Made by a program: the position numbers and the translations under genes
Notes under the pieces: model-generated
The model's database searches: none
The model's input: only the letters and a program-made list of their open reading frames with translations
Told to the model about the DNA's origin: nothing
Shown: positions 33,481 to 42,133 of the stretch, in pieces
Layout: each line of letters begins with the position of its first letter
Numbering within the stretch: the stretch's first letter is position 1
From: Buxus sempervirens
Lineage: Eukaryota; Streptophyta; Magnoliopsida; Buxales; Buxaceae
Reading direction: 5' to 3'
Length of the DNA stretch: 64,000 nt
NCBI GenBank assembly: GCA_947561395.2
Contig: OX387183.1
Span: forward strand, 11,149,402 to 11,213,401

Positions 33481-33640
33481 AAAGCTTGTATCCCATGTAA
33501 AATGCGCTTGTGTGCCAATTAAGTTAATTGTTTTTTTATCTTTACTATTATATAAAGCAAACACTTTGTTTTAAGTCGGGCCTTCTATATCGAAACGCCC
33601 TCAAAATGTTTTCAAATCACTAGATGTAGAGACAAAAACG
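33481..33640. other. Distal promoter region of BAHD1
   Basis: Minisatellite remnants (33481-33520), then AT-rich sequence. TCACTAGATGTAGAGAC (33617-33633) has a counterpart in the BAHD2 promoter (CTAGATGTAAATCAAGAC, read on minus from ~60910), so gene-flanking homology begins about here. Confidence 0.5.
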
Positions 33641-33897
33641 AGTATATAAAGTTTAAATAGATCAAGACAAAGAAGAGTACATAAAGTTTAAATAGATCAA
33701 GACAAAGAAGAGTATATAAAGTTTAAATAGATCAAGACAAAGAAGGGTATATAAAGTTTAAATAGATCAAGACAAAGAAGAGTATATAAAGTTTAAATAG
33801 ATCAAGACAAAGAAGGGTATATAAAGTTTAAGTAAGGACAAAGAAGAGTATAGGAAGTTTAAATCAAGACAAAGAAGAGTATTTGAAGTTTAAATAA
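33641..33897 (+). repeat. 35-bp minisatellite in the BAHD1 promoter
   Basis: Units start at 33641, 33676, 33711, 33746, 33781 and 33816 with a strict 35-bp period, then two shortened degenerate units. Each full unit is (A/G)GTA(T/C)ATAAAGTTTAAATAG followed by ATCAAGACAAAGAAG. Each carries a TATATAAA-like word. The BAHD2 promoter has just one unit (around 60868-60905, minus), so the array expanded after the genes duplicated. It lies 165-420 bp upstream of the BAHD1 ATG. Confidence 0.9.
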
Positions 33898-33966
33898 AAA
33901 AAAGAATAATGAGAAATTATAAGCACAGTTTGGGATTAATTTCCACCATTCCATGAATAATTTGTG

Positions 33967-33977
33967 CTATATATATC
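33967..33977 (+). promoter_or_regulatory. Putative TATA box of BAHD1
   Basis: CTATATATATC is 86 bp before the ATG and corresponds to CCATATATATG at 60440-60450 (minus) before BAHD2. The following GGCCTTTATCCCCGTGCA...CTGAAGTGTTGATTCTC leader is nearly identical in both genes. Confidence 0.65.
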
Positions 33978-34062
33978 TATGGCGGCTATGGCCTTTATCC
34001 CCGTGCAGACCTGAAGTGTTGATTCTCTTTATTAAGAGCCACAGGAACACAGGATTTCCATT

Positions 34063-35427
34063 ATGAAAGGAAGCAAGAAGAATATGAAAGTTGAAATCAT
34101 CTCAAGAGAGACTATCAAACCATCTTCCCCAACTCCTCTTCACCTCAGAGCCTTGAAGCTCTCCCTTCTTGATCAGATCATTCCTCAAATTTATATTCCC
34201 ATCGTTTTCTTTTACAATACTAAGAACAATGGGGAAATGATTAATGGAACAGCCAAAAGGGCAGAGCGGCTCAAGAAATCCTTATCGGATGCCTTGACAA
34301 TATACTACCCACTTGCAGGAAGGATTAAAGATGGCTTCACCATTGACTGTAACGATGAGGGGGTTGATTTTTTGGAAGCAGAAGTCAACTGCGACCTCTC
34401 AGAAGTTTTAACGGACCCTGAAATGGAGGTCTTCAATCGTTTTGTTCCAAGTGATTATCTAATCACTGGGCCAGATAACACAGTGCAATTAGCCGTTCAA
34501 GTAAACTACTTTGATTGCGGAGGACATGCAATTGGTATGTCCTTTTTGCACAAGATCATTGATGCATCATCGTTGACGGTGTTTGTTAATTATTGGGCCT
34601 CCATCGCTCGTGGTTCTACTGGTGCTGCGTGTCCCATCTTCATGCAAGATTCTCTCTTCCCATCAAGAGATTTAGCAGGATTCATGCCAAATGTTGTTGC
34701 ATCCAAGCCGGTTTCCCCTTCAAGTATAAGAACAAGAAGGTTTGTGTTTGATGAATCAAATATAACTGCTCTCAAGGTGAAGGTGACTAACAACGACTCT
34801 GAAAGTGCTTTGCAGCAACCCACTCGGGTTGAAGTGGTGTCATCGTTTATCTGGAAACGTATAATAGCTGCATCTCGAGCAAAACCCAGTTCGAAAAAGC
34901 TTCTTTTTGTGGCGAATCATTCAATCAACATGCGGAAGAAAATGGTTCCACCATTGCCGGAAACTTCAATCGGTAACATCATCTGGCACGCGAGTGTATC
35001 ATCAAATAATGAGGGGGAGATTACGTTGAGTGGCTTGGTGCGTCAGCTGAGTGAGGCTATTCACGAAGTTGATGATAGGCGACTGAAAGAACTTCAAGGT
35101 GATGATGGGGTCATGAGGATTTTTGAAGGCGTGAAAAAGTTGGACAATTTCTATTCTGCAGATGAAGTGAATTCTTATTTGTTCACCAGTTGGTGTAGGT
35201 TCCCTTTGTATGAAGCGGATTTTGGGTGGGGAAAGCCTGCATGGATGACTGCTGTGACTTCAGCAGCCTCGGGCCTGTGCAATGTTGTTGTAATGATTGA
35301 TACCTGCAGATTGGGAGATGGAATCGAAGCTTGGGTCACCTTGGATGAAAAGGTCATGTTCACGTTTGAAAATGACAAGGAGCTCCTTAGGTTTGCTTCG
35401 TCCAATCCCAGTGCTTTAGACTATTGA
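34063..35427 (+). CDS. BAHD1: BAHD-family acyltransferase (vinorine-synthase-like clade)
   Basis: 454 codons, uninterrupted and intronless, the usual BAHD length (~430-460). The active-site motif HXXXD is HKIID at residues 163-167, whose histidine is the general base. The structural DFGWG motif is intact at 386-390. BAHD enzymes move an acyl group from acyl-CoA to an alcohol or amine of a specialised metabolite in the cytosol. The N-terminus (MKVEIISRETIKPSSPTP) and the 'PNSI/RTRRFVF' stretch near 222 look like the vinorine synthase/deacetylvindoline acetyltransferase-type clade; the substrate cannot be predicted. I use the first ATG; a second in-frame ATG (residue 8) matches the start of BAHD2 and may be the true one. 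One extra codon (Cys in MIDTCRLGDG) distinguishes it from BAHD2. A TATA box and a minisatellite lie upstream. Confidence 0.95.
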   Translation: MKGSKKNMKVEIISRETIKPSSPTPLHLRALKLSLLDQIIPQIYIPIVFFYNTKNNGEMINGTAKRAERLKKSLSDALTIYYPLAGRIKDGFTIDCNDEGVDFLEAEVNCDLSEVLTDPEMEVFNRFVPSDYLITGPDNTVQLAVQVNYFDCGGHAIGMSFLHKIIDASSLTVFVNYWASIARGSTGAACPIFMQDSLFPSRDLAGFMPNVVASKPVSPSSIRTRRFVFDESNITALKVKVTNNDSESALQQPTRVEVVSSFIWKRIIAASRAKPSSKKLLFVANHSINMRKKMVPPLPETSIGNIIWHASVSSNNEGEITLSGLVRQLSEAIHEVDDRRLKELQGDDGVMRIFEGVKKLDNFYSADEVNSYLFTSWCRFPLYEADFGWGKPAWMTAVTSAASGLCNVVVMIDTCRLGDGIEAWVTLDEKVMFTFENDKELLRFASSNPSALDY

Positions 35428-35613
35428 AGTATGTAATCGAGCTGGCATAAAATGTGCAGGTTATTATGCATTCTACTACTTTTATTTTGATGATTTGTTT
35501 TGTACTTGGTTTTTTTTTTATGGACGGCACACGAATTATTTATTCATATGTAAACGTCTTACAAATACTCGGCCTCGAATATCATCTAATAAGAGAAGAG
35601 AAAGAAAAGATTT
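35428..35613 (+). other. 3' flank of BAHD1
   Basis: AT-rich, with AATAAG-like words (35588) but no clear polyadenylation signal. Homology with LINE2 begins at the G-run. Confidence 0.4.
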
Positions 35614-35641
35614 GGGGGGGGGGGGGGGGGGGGGGGGGGGG
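35614..35641 (+). repeat. 28-G homopolymer at the LINE2 3' end
   Basis: Read on minus it is a proline (CCC) codon run after HHRAPHS at the C-terminus of LINE2 ORF2. A 9-C run sits at the equivalent place of LINE1 (25975-25983), so the tract is an inherited homopolymer that expanded. The exact length is unreliable. Confidence 0.8.
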
Positions 35642-36022
35642 AATGGGGAGCGCGGTGGTGATCAATGGCAAAATTAGTTAAATGATCCGCCACTTGATTT
35701 GCCTCCCTAAATATGTGCACAAATAGAACATGGAGGAAGGAGGAAAATAAAATACGAATTGCCGCAAGAAGTTCATTGATTCTCCATGGCCCGTCTGTGA
35801 TGGTTGCTGTAGAAAAGTGATGAGAGGTAGACAGTCGGCTTCAAGGATGATGAAGGAATGGCCCAGGACTTTGGCTAAACGAGGGCCTTCCAGAGCTGCG
35901 TATGCCTCGGCCTCTATAGCAGTCTGCACTCTTACTTGGAGAGAAAACGCACCCCGAAAATGACCTTGTGCATCTCGACAAATGCCTCCAGCTCCAACCT
36001 TCAAGCAAGAAGACCGAAAGGC
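35640..36022 (-). pseudogene. LINE2 ORF2: RNase H C-terminal part
   Basis: KVGAGGICRDAQGHFRGAFS, then IEAEAYAALEGPRLAKVLGHS and ILEADCLPL, parallel to LINE1 14800-14980. After a frameshift near 35720 it reads REANQVADHLTNFAID, the last RNase H aspartate. The first catalytic aspartate (FDGAL in LINE1) is missing because of the element inserted at 36023. Confidence 0.8.
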
Positions 36023-36368
36023 CACTACAAAAAAAAAAAAAAATGATATAGCCAAACCTCATATAATGGCACTTATACAAAAGTATCGTAATAAGTGCCT
36101 TAACACAGCATTTCATCTGCAAAAAAAATGTATTATGGCATTTTATAAGAAATGCTGTTATAAAACGAGTTATTACGGCATTTCATAGAAAAATGCCGCT
36201 ATAAAGTAACTTATTACGGCATTTATAGACAAATGCTGTTATAAAAATTTATTATGGCATTTTAGAGAAAAATGCCGCTATAAGATTATTTATTACTGCA
36301 TTTTATAGAAAAATGCTGTTATAAGATAATTTATTGAAATGCCGTATTAAGGCATTTGTAACGACACT
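36023..36368. mobile_element. Small CACTA-like element with subterminal repeats
   Basis: Starts CACTACAAAAAA at 36023. The body has five or more ~40-bp units alternating TTATTACGGCATTT and AAATGCYGYTATAA (36130-36350), an inverted-word array of the kind that binds CACTA transposase. I cannot find the matching right terminus or a TSD; the right part may be deleted. Confidence 0.55.
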
Positions 36369-36406
36369 TTGATATTTGATCACACTGTGGTTCTTTGATA
36401 TTTGAT

Positions 36407-36446
36407 CACAGTGTGATCATCATCTGGTGATGATGATCACACTGTG
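36407..36446. repeat. Perfect 18-bp palindrome with a 4-nt loop
   Basis: CACAGTGTGATCATCATC, loop TGGT, then the exact inverse GATGATGATCACACTGTG. It stands beside a direct duplication of TTTGATATTTGATCACA (36368-36410). It lies in the LINE2 linker between zf-RVT and RNase H. Confidence 0.85.
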
Positions 36447-36710
36447 GTTCTTGAGACTTGATCAGCTGGACATCTTGTTGATATTTGAAAAACAAACAGC
36501 TAGCATATTCCACACTGGGACGTAGACCTTGAAACAACACACCATTACGGATCTTCCAAATGACCCAGCCAAAACAGGCTACAAGACTAAGAAATTCGAT
36601 AAGATCGAAAGAAGAATGAGGAGGAGAAGTAGATATAAGATTGACAAACCAGTTACAAAAGGTATCTTGAGGACCATATAATTGTGTGCTGCCACCAATG
36701 CATCAGGTCC
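36447..36710 (-). pseudogene. LINE2 ORF2: segment after the zinc-binding domain
   Basis: One minus frame reads GGSTQLYGPQDTFCNWF, then FGWVIWKIRNGVLFQG, matching LINE1 GGTWQQYGPQNDFRAWF and FGWAIWKTRNVALFEG (14446-14620). Upstream it is joined directly to the start of RT, so everything between is deleted (junction near 36710). Confidence 0.75.
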
Positions 36711-37435
36711 TACGATCTCCCAAAAAGATTGATAAAAGATACCTCGGAACCCATCGGTCCAGGGCTTTTCAAAGCCCCCATTCCCTTGACTGTTTCCCAG
36801 ATTTCAAAAGGTGATGGACACTGGCTCATATATGCATTCTGCATGGGAGTGATAATTGGATGAAGAAGGCCCGGTAATTCAAAGTCCACATCCCAAGGGT
36901 CAACAGAATATAAAGATTGAAAATGATTAATAAGAAATTGTTGCAACTCTTTTTCAGAAGTTACCTCATTGTTGTCATCATCCTTGAGAGAATAAATGAA
37001 ATTCTGTTGACGTCGAACCAGTGTGGAGCGATGGAAGAACTTTGTATTGCCATCACCTTCTTTTAACCAAGTAATTCGCGAGTTTTGAAGCCACAACACT
37101 TCTTGTTGCAGGAGCATATTAGCATACTCCTTTTGAATTCGGGCTTCCTCCTGAATAAGCTGGGGGTCAGATCTATACAGAAGTTGACCTTGAATGGCTT
37201 GTTCCAATGCTTTAGGGCGCCTGCCAGTACTTGAAGTTTGAAAAGGAGGGATGGAGAACTAACTCGAAATCTTTGTTGATGCCAGGATTGAGTGACAACT
37301 TCTTGACAGGTGGCTTCCCGAACCAAAACGCTTTAAACGAAAAGGTTTACGGAAACCCCTGTTATCACTAGATAAATTTAAAATTAGGGGGCAATGATCA
37401 GAGGCGAAAATGGCTTGTGAATATAAAACAGGATG
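36711..37435 (-). pseudogene. LINE2 ORF2: linker and start of reverse transcriptase
   Basis: Reads ITWLKEGDGNTKFFHRSTLVRRQ and GMGALKSPGP followed by a truncation, parallel to LINE1 9240-9560 (VNWLREGDQNMSFFH, GMGALKCPGPDGF). Frame changes occur near 37200 and 37330. The catalytic RT motifs (A, FADD) are absent because of the deletion at 36710. Confidence 0.8.
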
Positions 37436-37735
37436 TGGAAGAACTCTAAAAAATCAGAAGCATGAAAGCCCGATCAATATTTTCTGAAATCCGGTTAGCC
37501 CCTTGTTGTCGATTGCACCATGTAAAACATGGGCCTCTCATTTGCACTTCAATTAGATTACAATTATCAAGTAAATTATGAGAAGCTTCAACCTGGCGAT
37601 TTGAGAGACATAAACCACCCCTTTTTGAGAAGAGTCTTTCATTGCATTGAAATCTCGGCAAAGCACCCAAGGTATTGTAAAGGTGCGGGCTCGTGATTGC
37701 AAGTATTGCCATTGAGAAAGCTGTGTATCAAGACG
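37436..37735 (-). pseudogene. LINE2 ORF2: endonuclease C-terminal half
   Basis: LDTQLSQWQYL, then PWVLCRDFNAMKD (the GDFN motif altered to RDFN) and, in another frame, NLIEVQMRGPCFTWCNRQQGANRISENIDRAF, parallel to LINE1 8590-8810. The HASSR just upstream lies at 52223-52240 on the far side of the CACTA, joined through the ACG duplication. Confidence 0.82.
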
Positions 37736-37755
37736 CACTACACGAAATGTACTTT

Positions 37756-38560
37756 TTAGCGACGTTTGTCAAACGTCACTAATGCGTAAATAAACGTCAC
37801 CAAAAGTTTAGTGACGTTTGTAACAAACGGCGATGACAAGGCCGTCACGGATTGTTGTAATGACGCTTATATAAAATGACATTAATTATATAAATTAATG
37901 GTGATATTTATTTGGGTATTTAGTGACATTTTTAAGCGTCACAAATTTATTTGAAATGATACTTCAATTATCTATAGTGATGTTTGCATAATGCCACTAA
38001 ATGTTCTTTCATGACGTTTATAAACTGCCACTAAAATATTTATTTGTGACATCTGTTTTGGTATTTAGTGATGTTTCTAAACATCAGGGATTTATTAAAA
38101 ATGATACTTAAATTCTCTATAGTGACGTTTGCATAATGCAACTAAATTTTCTTTTGTGATGTTTATAAACTACCACTAAAATATTCATTAGTGACATTTA
38201 TTTTGGTATTTAGTGATGTTTTTAAGCATCACTGATACATTAAAAATGATATTTAAATTCTTTATAGCGACGTTTGTAAGATGCCATAAAAGTTTCTCTA
38301 GTGATGCTTATGTAAAATGCCATTAATTATATTCGTTATTCATGATATTTGTTTGAAAATTTAGTGACGTTTATAAGTATCACAAATTTATTAAAAATGA
38401 TAGTTACATTGTAATATTGTGACGTTTACAAAATGTAACTAAATTAATTTATAGATAATGTTTATAATAAAGCGCCATTAATTTTATATTTCAATGATTT
38501 TTCATTTTTGTTTTCAGTGATGCTTTAGAAAGTCCCTAAATTATTTTAATATTTAATGAA
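37756..38560. repeat. Left subterminal repeat array of the CACTA
   Basis: About ten to twelve units of 60-75 bp built around TAGTGACGTTTNTAA and its inverse, degrading with distance from the end. In En/Spm-type elements such words bind the TNPA protein (family knowledge). Confidence 0.8.
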
Positions 38561-38934
38561 TAAAATTTAAAAAAATTTCCCTGTATGAACTCATTATATT
38601 TATTCACATCAATCCATACCCTTCACATAAAAGGAGAAAGTTTCCATTACCAAATAAAAAGTCATATATTATTTTGTTTGAATCAATCAAATACATTTGA
38701 AGTTCAAACAAAGAAACATTGAAAGAAAAATATGCACAAATAAAAATATAAAATGGTCTTCATGTGGATCAAAGCAGTTCGTACCCTGTACACAATTAAG
38801 GAAAAAACAAACTTTAGTTATCAATGAAGAATTTTCAAGGATGAAAGAAAAAATTTAAGTATAAAGAATGATATTTAACTATTACCTAAATTCCAGTAAA
38901 GTTGCTTGATGAAGCCAAACTTTTCACAATACTC
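38561..38934. other. CACTA interior, no gene seen
   Basis: AT-rich sequence between the left subterminal array and the last TNPA-like exon. It probably holds that gene's 3' end. Confidence 0.4.
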
Positions 38935-39278
38935 TCAAGGGAAGAGAAGTGGTGTTGATCGAAGATCACAATGCTCTTTAGCAAGACTAGAATGCTCTTT
39001 AGCAAGATTTTCATTAATAGTCTTTTGTTCTTGAAGAGCCTCTTCTAAACTTGCTATTTTCACATCATCAACAGAGTTACTTTTGTTAGAACTTGTTTTT
39101 ATATATGAAGATGGTGTAGAGCCCATTCCTACACCACAAATACGACCATGCTTCTCAAGAGGGAACACTTCAGCATAAACTCTGTCTCGAGCTGTAATAT
39201 CTTCTGAATTCTCTTCTAATTCTTCCAAACGCTTTGTTATTTGTTCCTAAAAATACAAATTAAAATTAATTAGAACAA

Positions 39279-39281
<3 letters not shown>

Positions 39282-39338
<57 letters not shown>
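39282..39338 (+). repeat. (AT)n microsatellite
   Basis: About 28 AT units in the intron between the last two TNPA-like exons. Confidence 0.9.
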
Positions 39339-39342
<4 letters not shown>

Positions 39343-39489
39343 CTAAATATATTAAAAATTACAAATATTTACAAGAAGTACCATAATAGATGCTGATGCC
39401 TTGTCAACGGGAGTGCCATCCTTTTTCTTGTGAGTGATGTAGAAGAGGTCAGTGCGGCCAATCTTGTCAACACCCCGTTTTTTTTTTCT

Positions 39490-41030
39490 GCTTACAAGTT
39501 AAATTACAAATAATTAGTGCATATTTATGGGTTTTAAAAAATGAAAGAAAATACATTGAAGCACCTCAAAAAAATTTTGAATTTACCTCAATCTCCGTTA
39601 CACGAGCATAGCTTCTACTTCCACAGGTATGACTCATCTTCAAATGGCTTCGACAGTTTGTATTCATTTTGCTCCTTGTCTACAAAAGCAAAATTATATC
39701 AAAAGAAGGCTTGCATAAACTTAAGCCACTATTATAACATACTTCCGTATCACATCACATCACCCCACTTGAATAGAGTCACTTTAGTTAACATAATGCT
39801 GCTTAAAGATGAAGGTTTCAAGCTTAGTGAGTTTCTACTAGCACCACATGTAAATAAAGACATTGCAATCATTTAATGAACACTATTAGGTTAGGGAACA
39901 AAATCTCACCAACTTTCTGGGTGAATAAATTTATATGAAGCTTTTATGTCCTTATTCCCATTTCCCCCATAAGGATCACGTGAGGCCATAACTAAGATTA
40001 AATGCATGCAACTCTCCAATACAATAAACTAGATAAGTATGCATCTGCAATAAAACCCATATCAGCACTCTAATTTAATCAAATTCAATGTCCTTCTGAA
40101 AACAACAGGCCCACAAAGTTTGCACTTGATAATTTCTTTTGTATTTTGAAAACCAGAAATATTTTCATGAAAAATGGGAGATTATGAAAATGCTCATTCA
40201 AGTGAAAAACAGTCACTGTAGATCAGAATTTTGCCCTCTAGAAATGTTCAAACTTGATTCAAGTTGTGAGGAGTTGGAAGGCATGGCACACACCGTTGGA
40301 AAGCCCTATCAGTCTAGTTTACAACATATCAAACGATATGTCATTTAGAGTTTTTAGGAGGAACTTATGGCCATTTTACTAAAGGGGGTTCTGAGCACCT
40401 GTTATGGTAAAAACAGCCTTCTATATTTTGAAACTTGGGAAACTCAACTCCGGATTGGTTCTAACAAAATCAAGGAAACAAGGAGCCATATGCATCAAGC
40501 CAAGGAGCTATATGCATCGACTCCGGATTGTATTCAATATTTCCATCAAGCCAAGGAGCTATATGCATTAAATTAAATCACCTGAGATCAGAAATTAGTG
40601 CTGTCCATTGGTGGGTTGTGCCAAACTCTAATCATTTTTGTATTAGTTCAATTTAAAATTTGTGGATCAAAACCAAACTTGGATGTAAACTCAACCTAGA
40701 TACCTAGAGTGTGAACCCAATCCCAAGTAATTTCTCAAGGTTTGGGCTAGAGCTCGACCAAGAAAAACACAAAATCTGCCCCAGATCTTAGATTACTAAG
40801 AAAAACCCAGTAATAAAAGGCCATAATTTAGAGATGTGGGTTCCCCACAAAAAAAAAAAGAAAGAAAGTATGCTTACAATATGTCAACGTTTGGGCTAGA
40901 GCCAGACCAAGAAAAACACAAAATCTGCCCTAGATCTTAGTTTACTAAGAAAAACTCAGTAATAAAGGCCATAATTTACAGTTGTGGGTTCCAAGAAAAA
41001 AAAAACAAAAAAGTATGCTTACAGGCTCTT
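39490..41030. other. CACTA interior (intron-like), with local duplications
   Basis: There is no gene I can support. CAAGCCAAGGAGCTATATGC occurs twice (40496 and 40549), and a ~120-bp block (CAAATCTGCCC(C/T)AGATCTTAG...) is repeated at 40760-40860 and 40915-41015. A plus-strand open frame at 39541-39876 has no recognisable domain. Confidence 0.45.
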
Positions 41031-41033
41031 CTC

Positions 41034-41508
41034 CTTCACTCATGACATGATTAACAAACTTAGAGGCAAAGCCATGATCAAGTGCTCAACCTTTGAAGCC
41101 ATTGTAGCTCATATTTGGAGAACAAGAACAAAGGCAACTTTCAGTGACACAGATGAAGACTGAACGGTTATGTTTGTAGTGGACATAAGGTGTAAATTGT
41201 CCCCACCTTTACCTCAAGGTCAGTTATAGCCTGGTTGGAAGTTTATAAAGTGATTCCTGCAACTGGGAAAGGAAACGTTCATATATCAGCTTGGTGGAAA
41301 CTACCTTTTGGGGAGATTGATTTTGGGTTTGGAAGGTATACTCATGGTGGGCCAGTTGTGAATGAGAATGATGAGTTTGTTTTGTTGCTTTATGACAGTA
41401 ATAGTACTACAGAAGATGGGGTGGAATTAATGTGCGGATGTGTCTAGAAAAAGAAAAGATGCCAAGATTTGTGGCCCATGCTTTTTAGATATGAACCTTA
41501 TAGGAGTC
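41034..41508 (+). pseudogene. Captured fragment of a third BAHD acyltransferase gene
   Basis: On plus: IKCSTFEAIVAHIWRTRTKA (BAHD 'CSTFEALAAHVWRAR' region), a stop at 41160, then TVMFVVDIRCKLSPPLPQG (the 'D.R....PPLP.G' motif), a stop at 41228, then a jump past ~80 residues to ISAWWKLPFGEIDFGFG (the DFGWG motif as DFGFG) and GGPVVNENDEFVLLL. One frameshift near 41443 leads to LEKEKMPRFVAHAF and a stop, the normal C-terminal style. The HXXXD half is absent. The sequence differs strongly from BAHD1/BAHD2 and belongs to another BAHD clade, so it was not copied from the neighbours. Lying inside the CACTA, antisense to its TNPA-like gene, it looks transduplicated. Confidence 0.8.
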
Positions 41509-42133
41509 CTTTTTATGTGTGATACTCAAGTTCACACTACACAAAAGATGACTTTCTCTTTGTTGAAAGGAAAAGTAAAGATGATATAGATACACAGAAC
41601 ATGGCTTTGTTTCCTTAAATATAAAAGAGAAAAAGAAAAAAAAATTAAGAAAGTGTTTGTGCCCCTTTGTTAGATGGTTGATCCCAGGAATTTGCTTTTA
41701 CTACAATCTTTTCATTCGATTTGAAGACAGGCAAACACAAAGTTGGTCCCCGTCCTCTTCGAGGCCTTTTTGATGTCCTTGTAATATCATTTGATGAATC
41801 CATCTAAAATTAACACATCCAAACTTATAAAATAATCTAATTTATTACAGTATGATTCATTTATTATATTATGTTAAAATTAAACTATTTCATTCATAGA
41901 ATAATACGTTAATGGTGACAATTACCACTTGATTCTCTTTTCCATGATAATTGATAAACAAAAATATCATAATACCATTATATGAACAAGCTTAGTAAAA
42001 GATGAAACTGATTATGATCTCAAAAACATAAATGATTAATGTATGAAAAGTTCTCTAACCAACAAAAACACATAAAAAAGACATAATTATACTAGACCAA
42101 AGGAATCCAACAAAAAAATTCTATAATAAAGTT

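Larger units (their letters stand above)
38935..41803 (-). pseudogene. TNPA-like gene of the CACTA (Ptta/En/Spm transposase family), fragmentary
   Basis: Three exon-like pieces on minus fit the plant Transposase_24 type protein. The first is 41803-~41640, beginning with ATG (MDSSNDITRTSKRPRRGRGP then TLCLPVFKSNEKIVV). The second is ~39486-39390 (GVDKIGRTDLFYITHKKKDG then TPVDKASASIM, followed by a GT). The third is 39247-38935 after an AG (EQITKRLEELEEN, then DRVYAEVFPLEKHGRICGVG and a coiled-coil-like LEEALQEQKTI). In family members this protein binds the subterminal repeats. The first piece ends in a stop soon after GAQTLS, and a BAHD fragment sits between pieces one and two. I judge it non-functional or misspliced. 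Confidence 0.6.

Noticed and set aside
33641..33897. CRISPR-like array
   Set aside because: Units are contiguous with no unique spacers, and the window is eukaryotic; it is a minisatellite.
35454..35681. Two overlapping plus frames with poly-glycine
   Set aside because: The glycine run is the 28-G homopolymer; the sequence is BAHD1 3' flank plus antisense LINE2.
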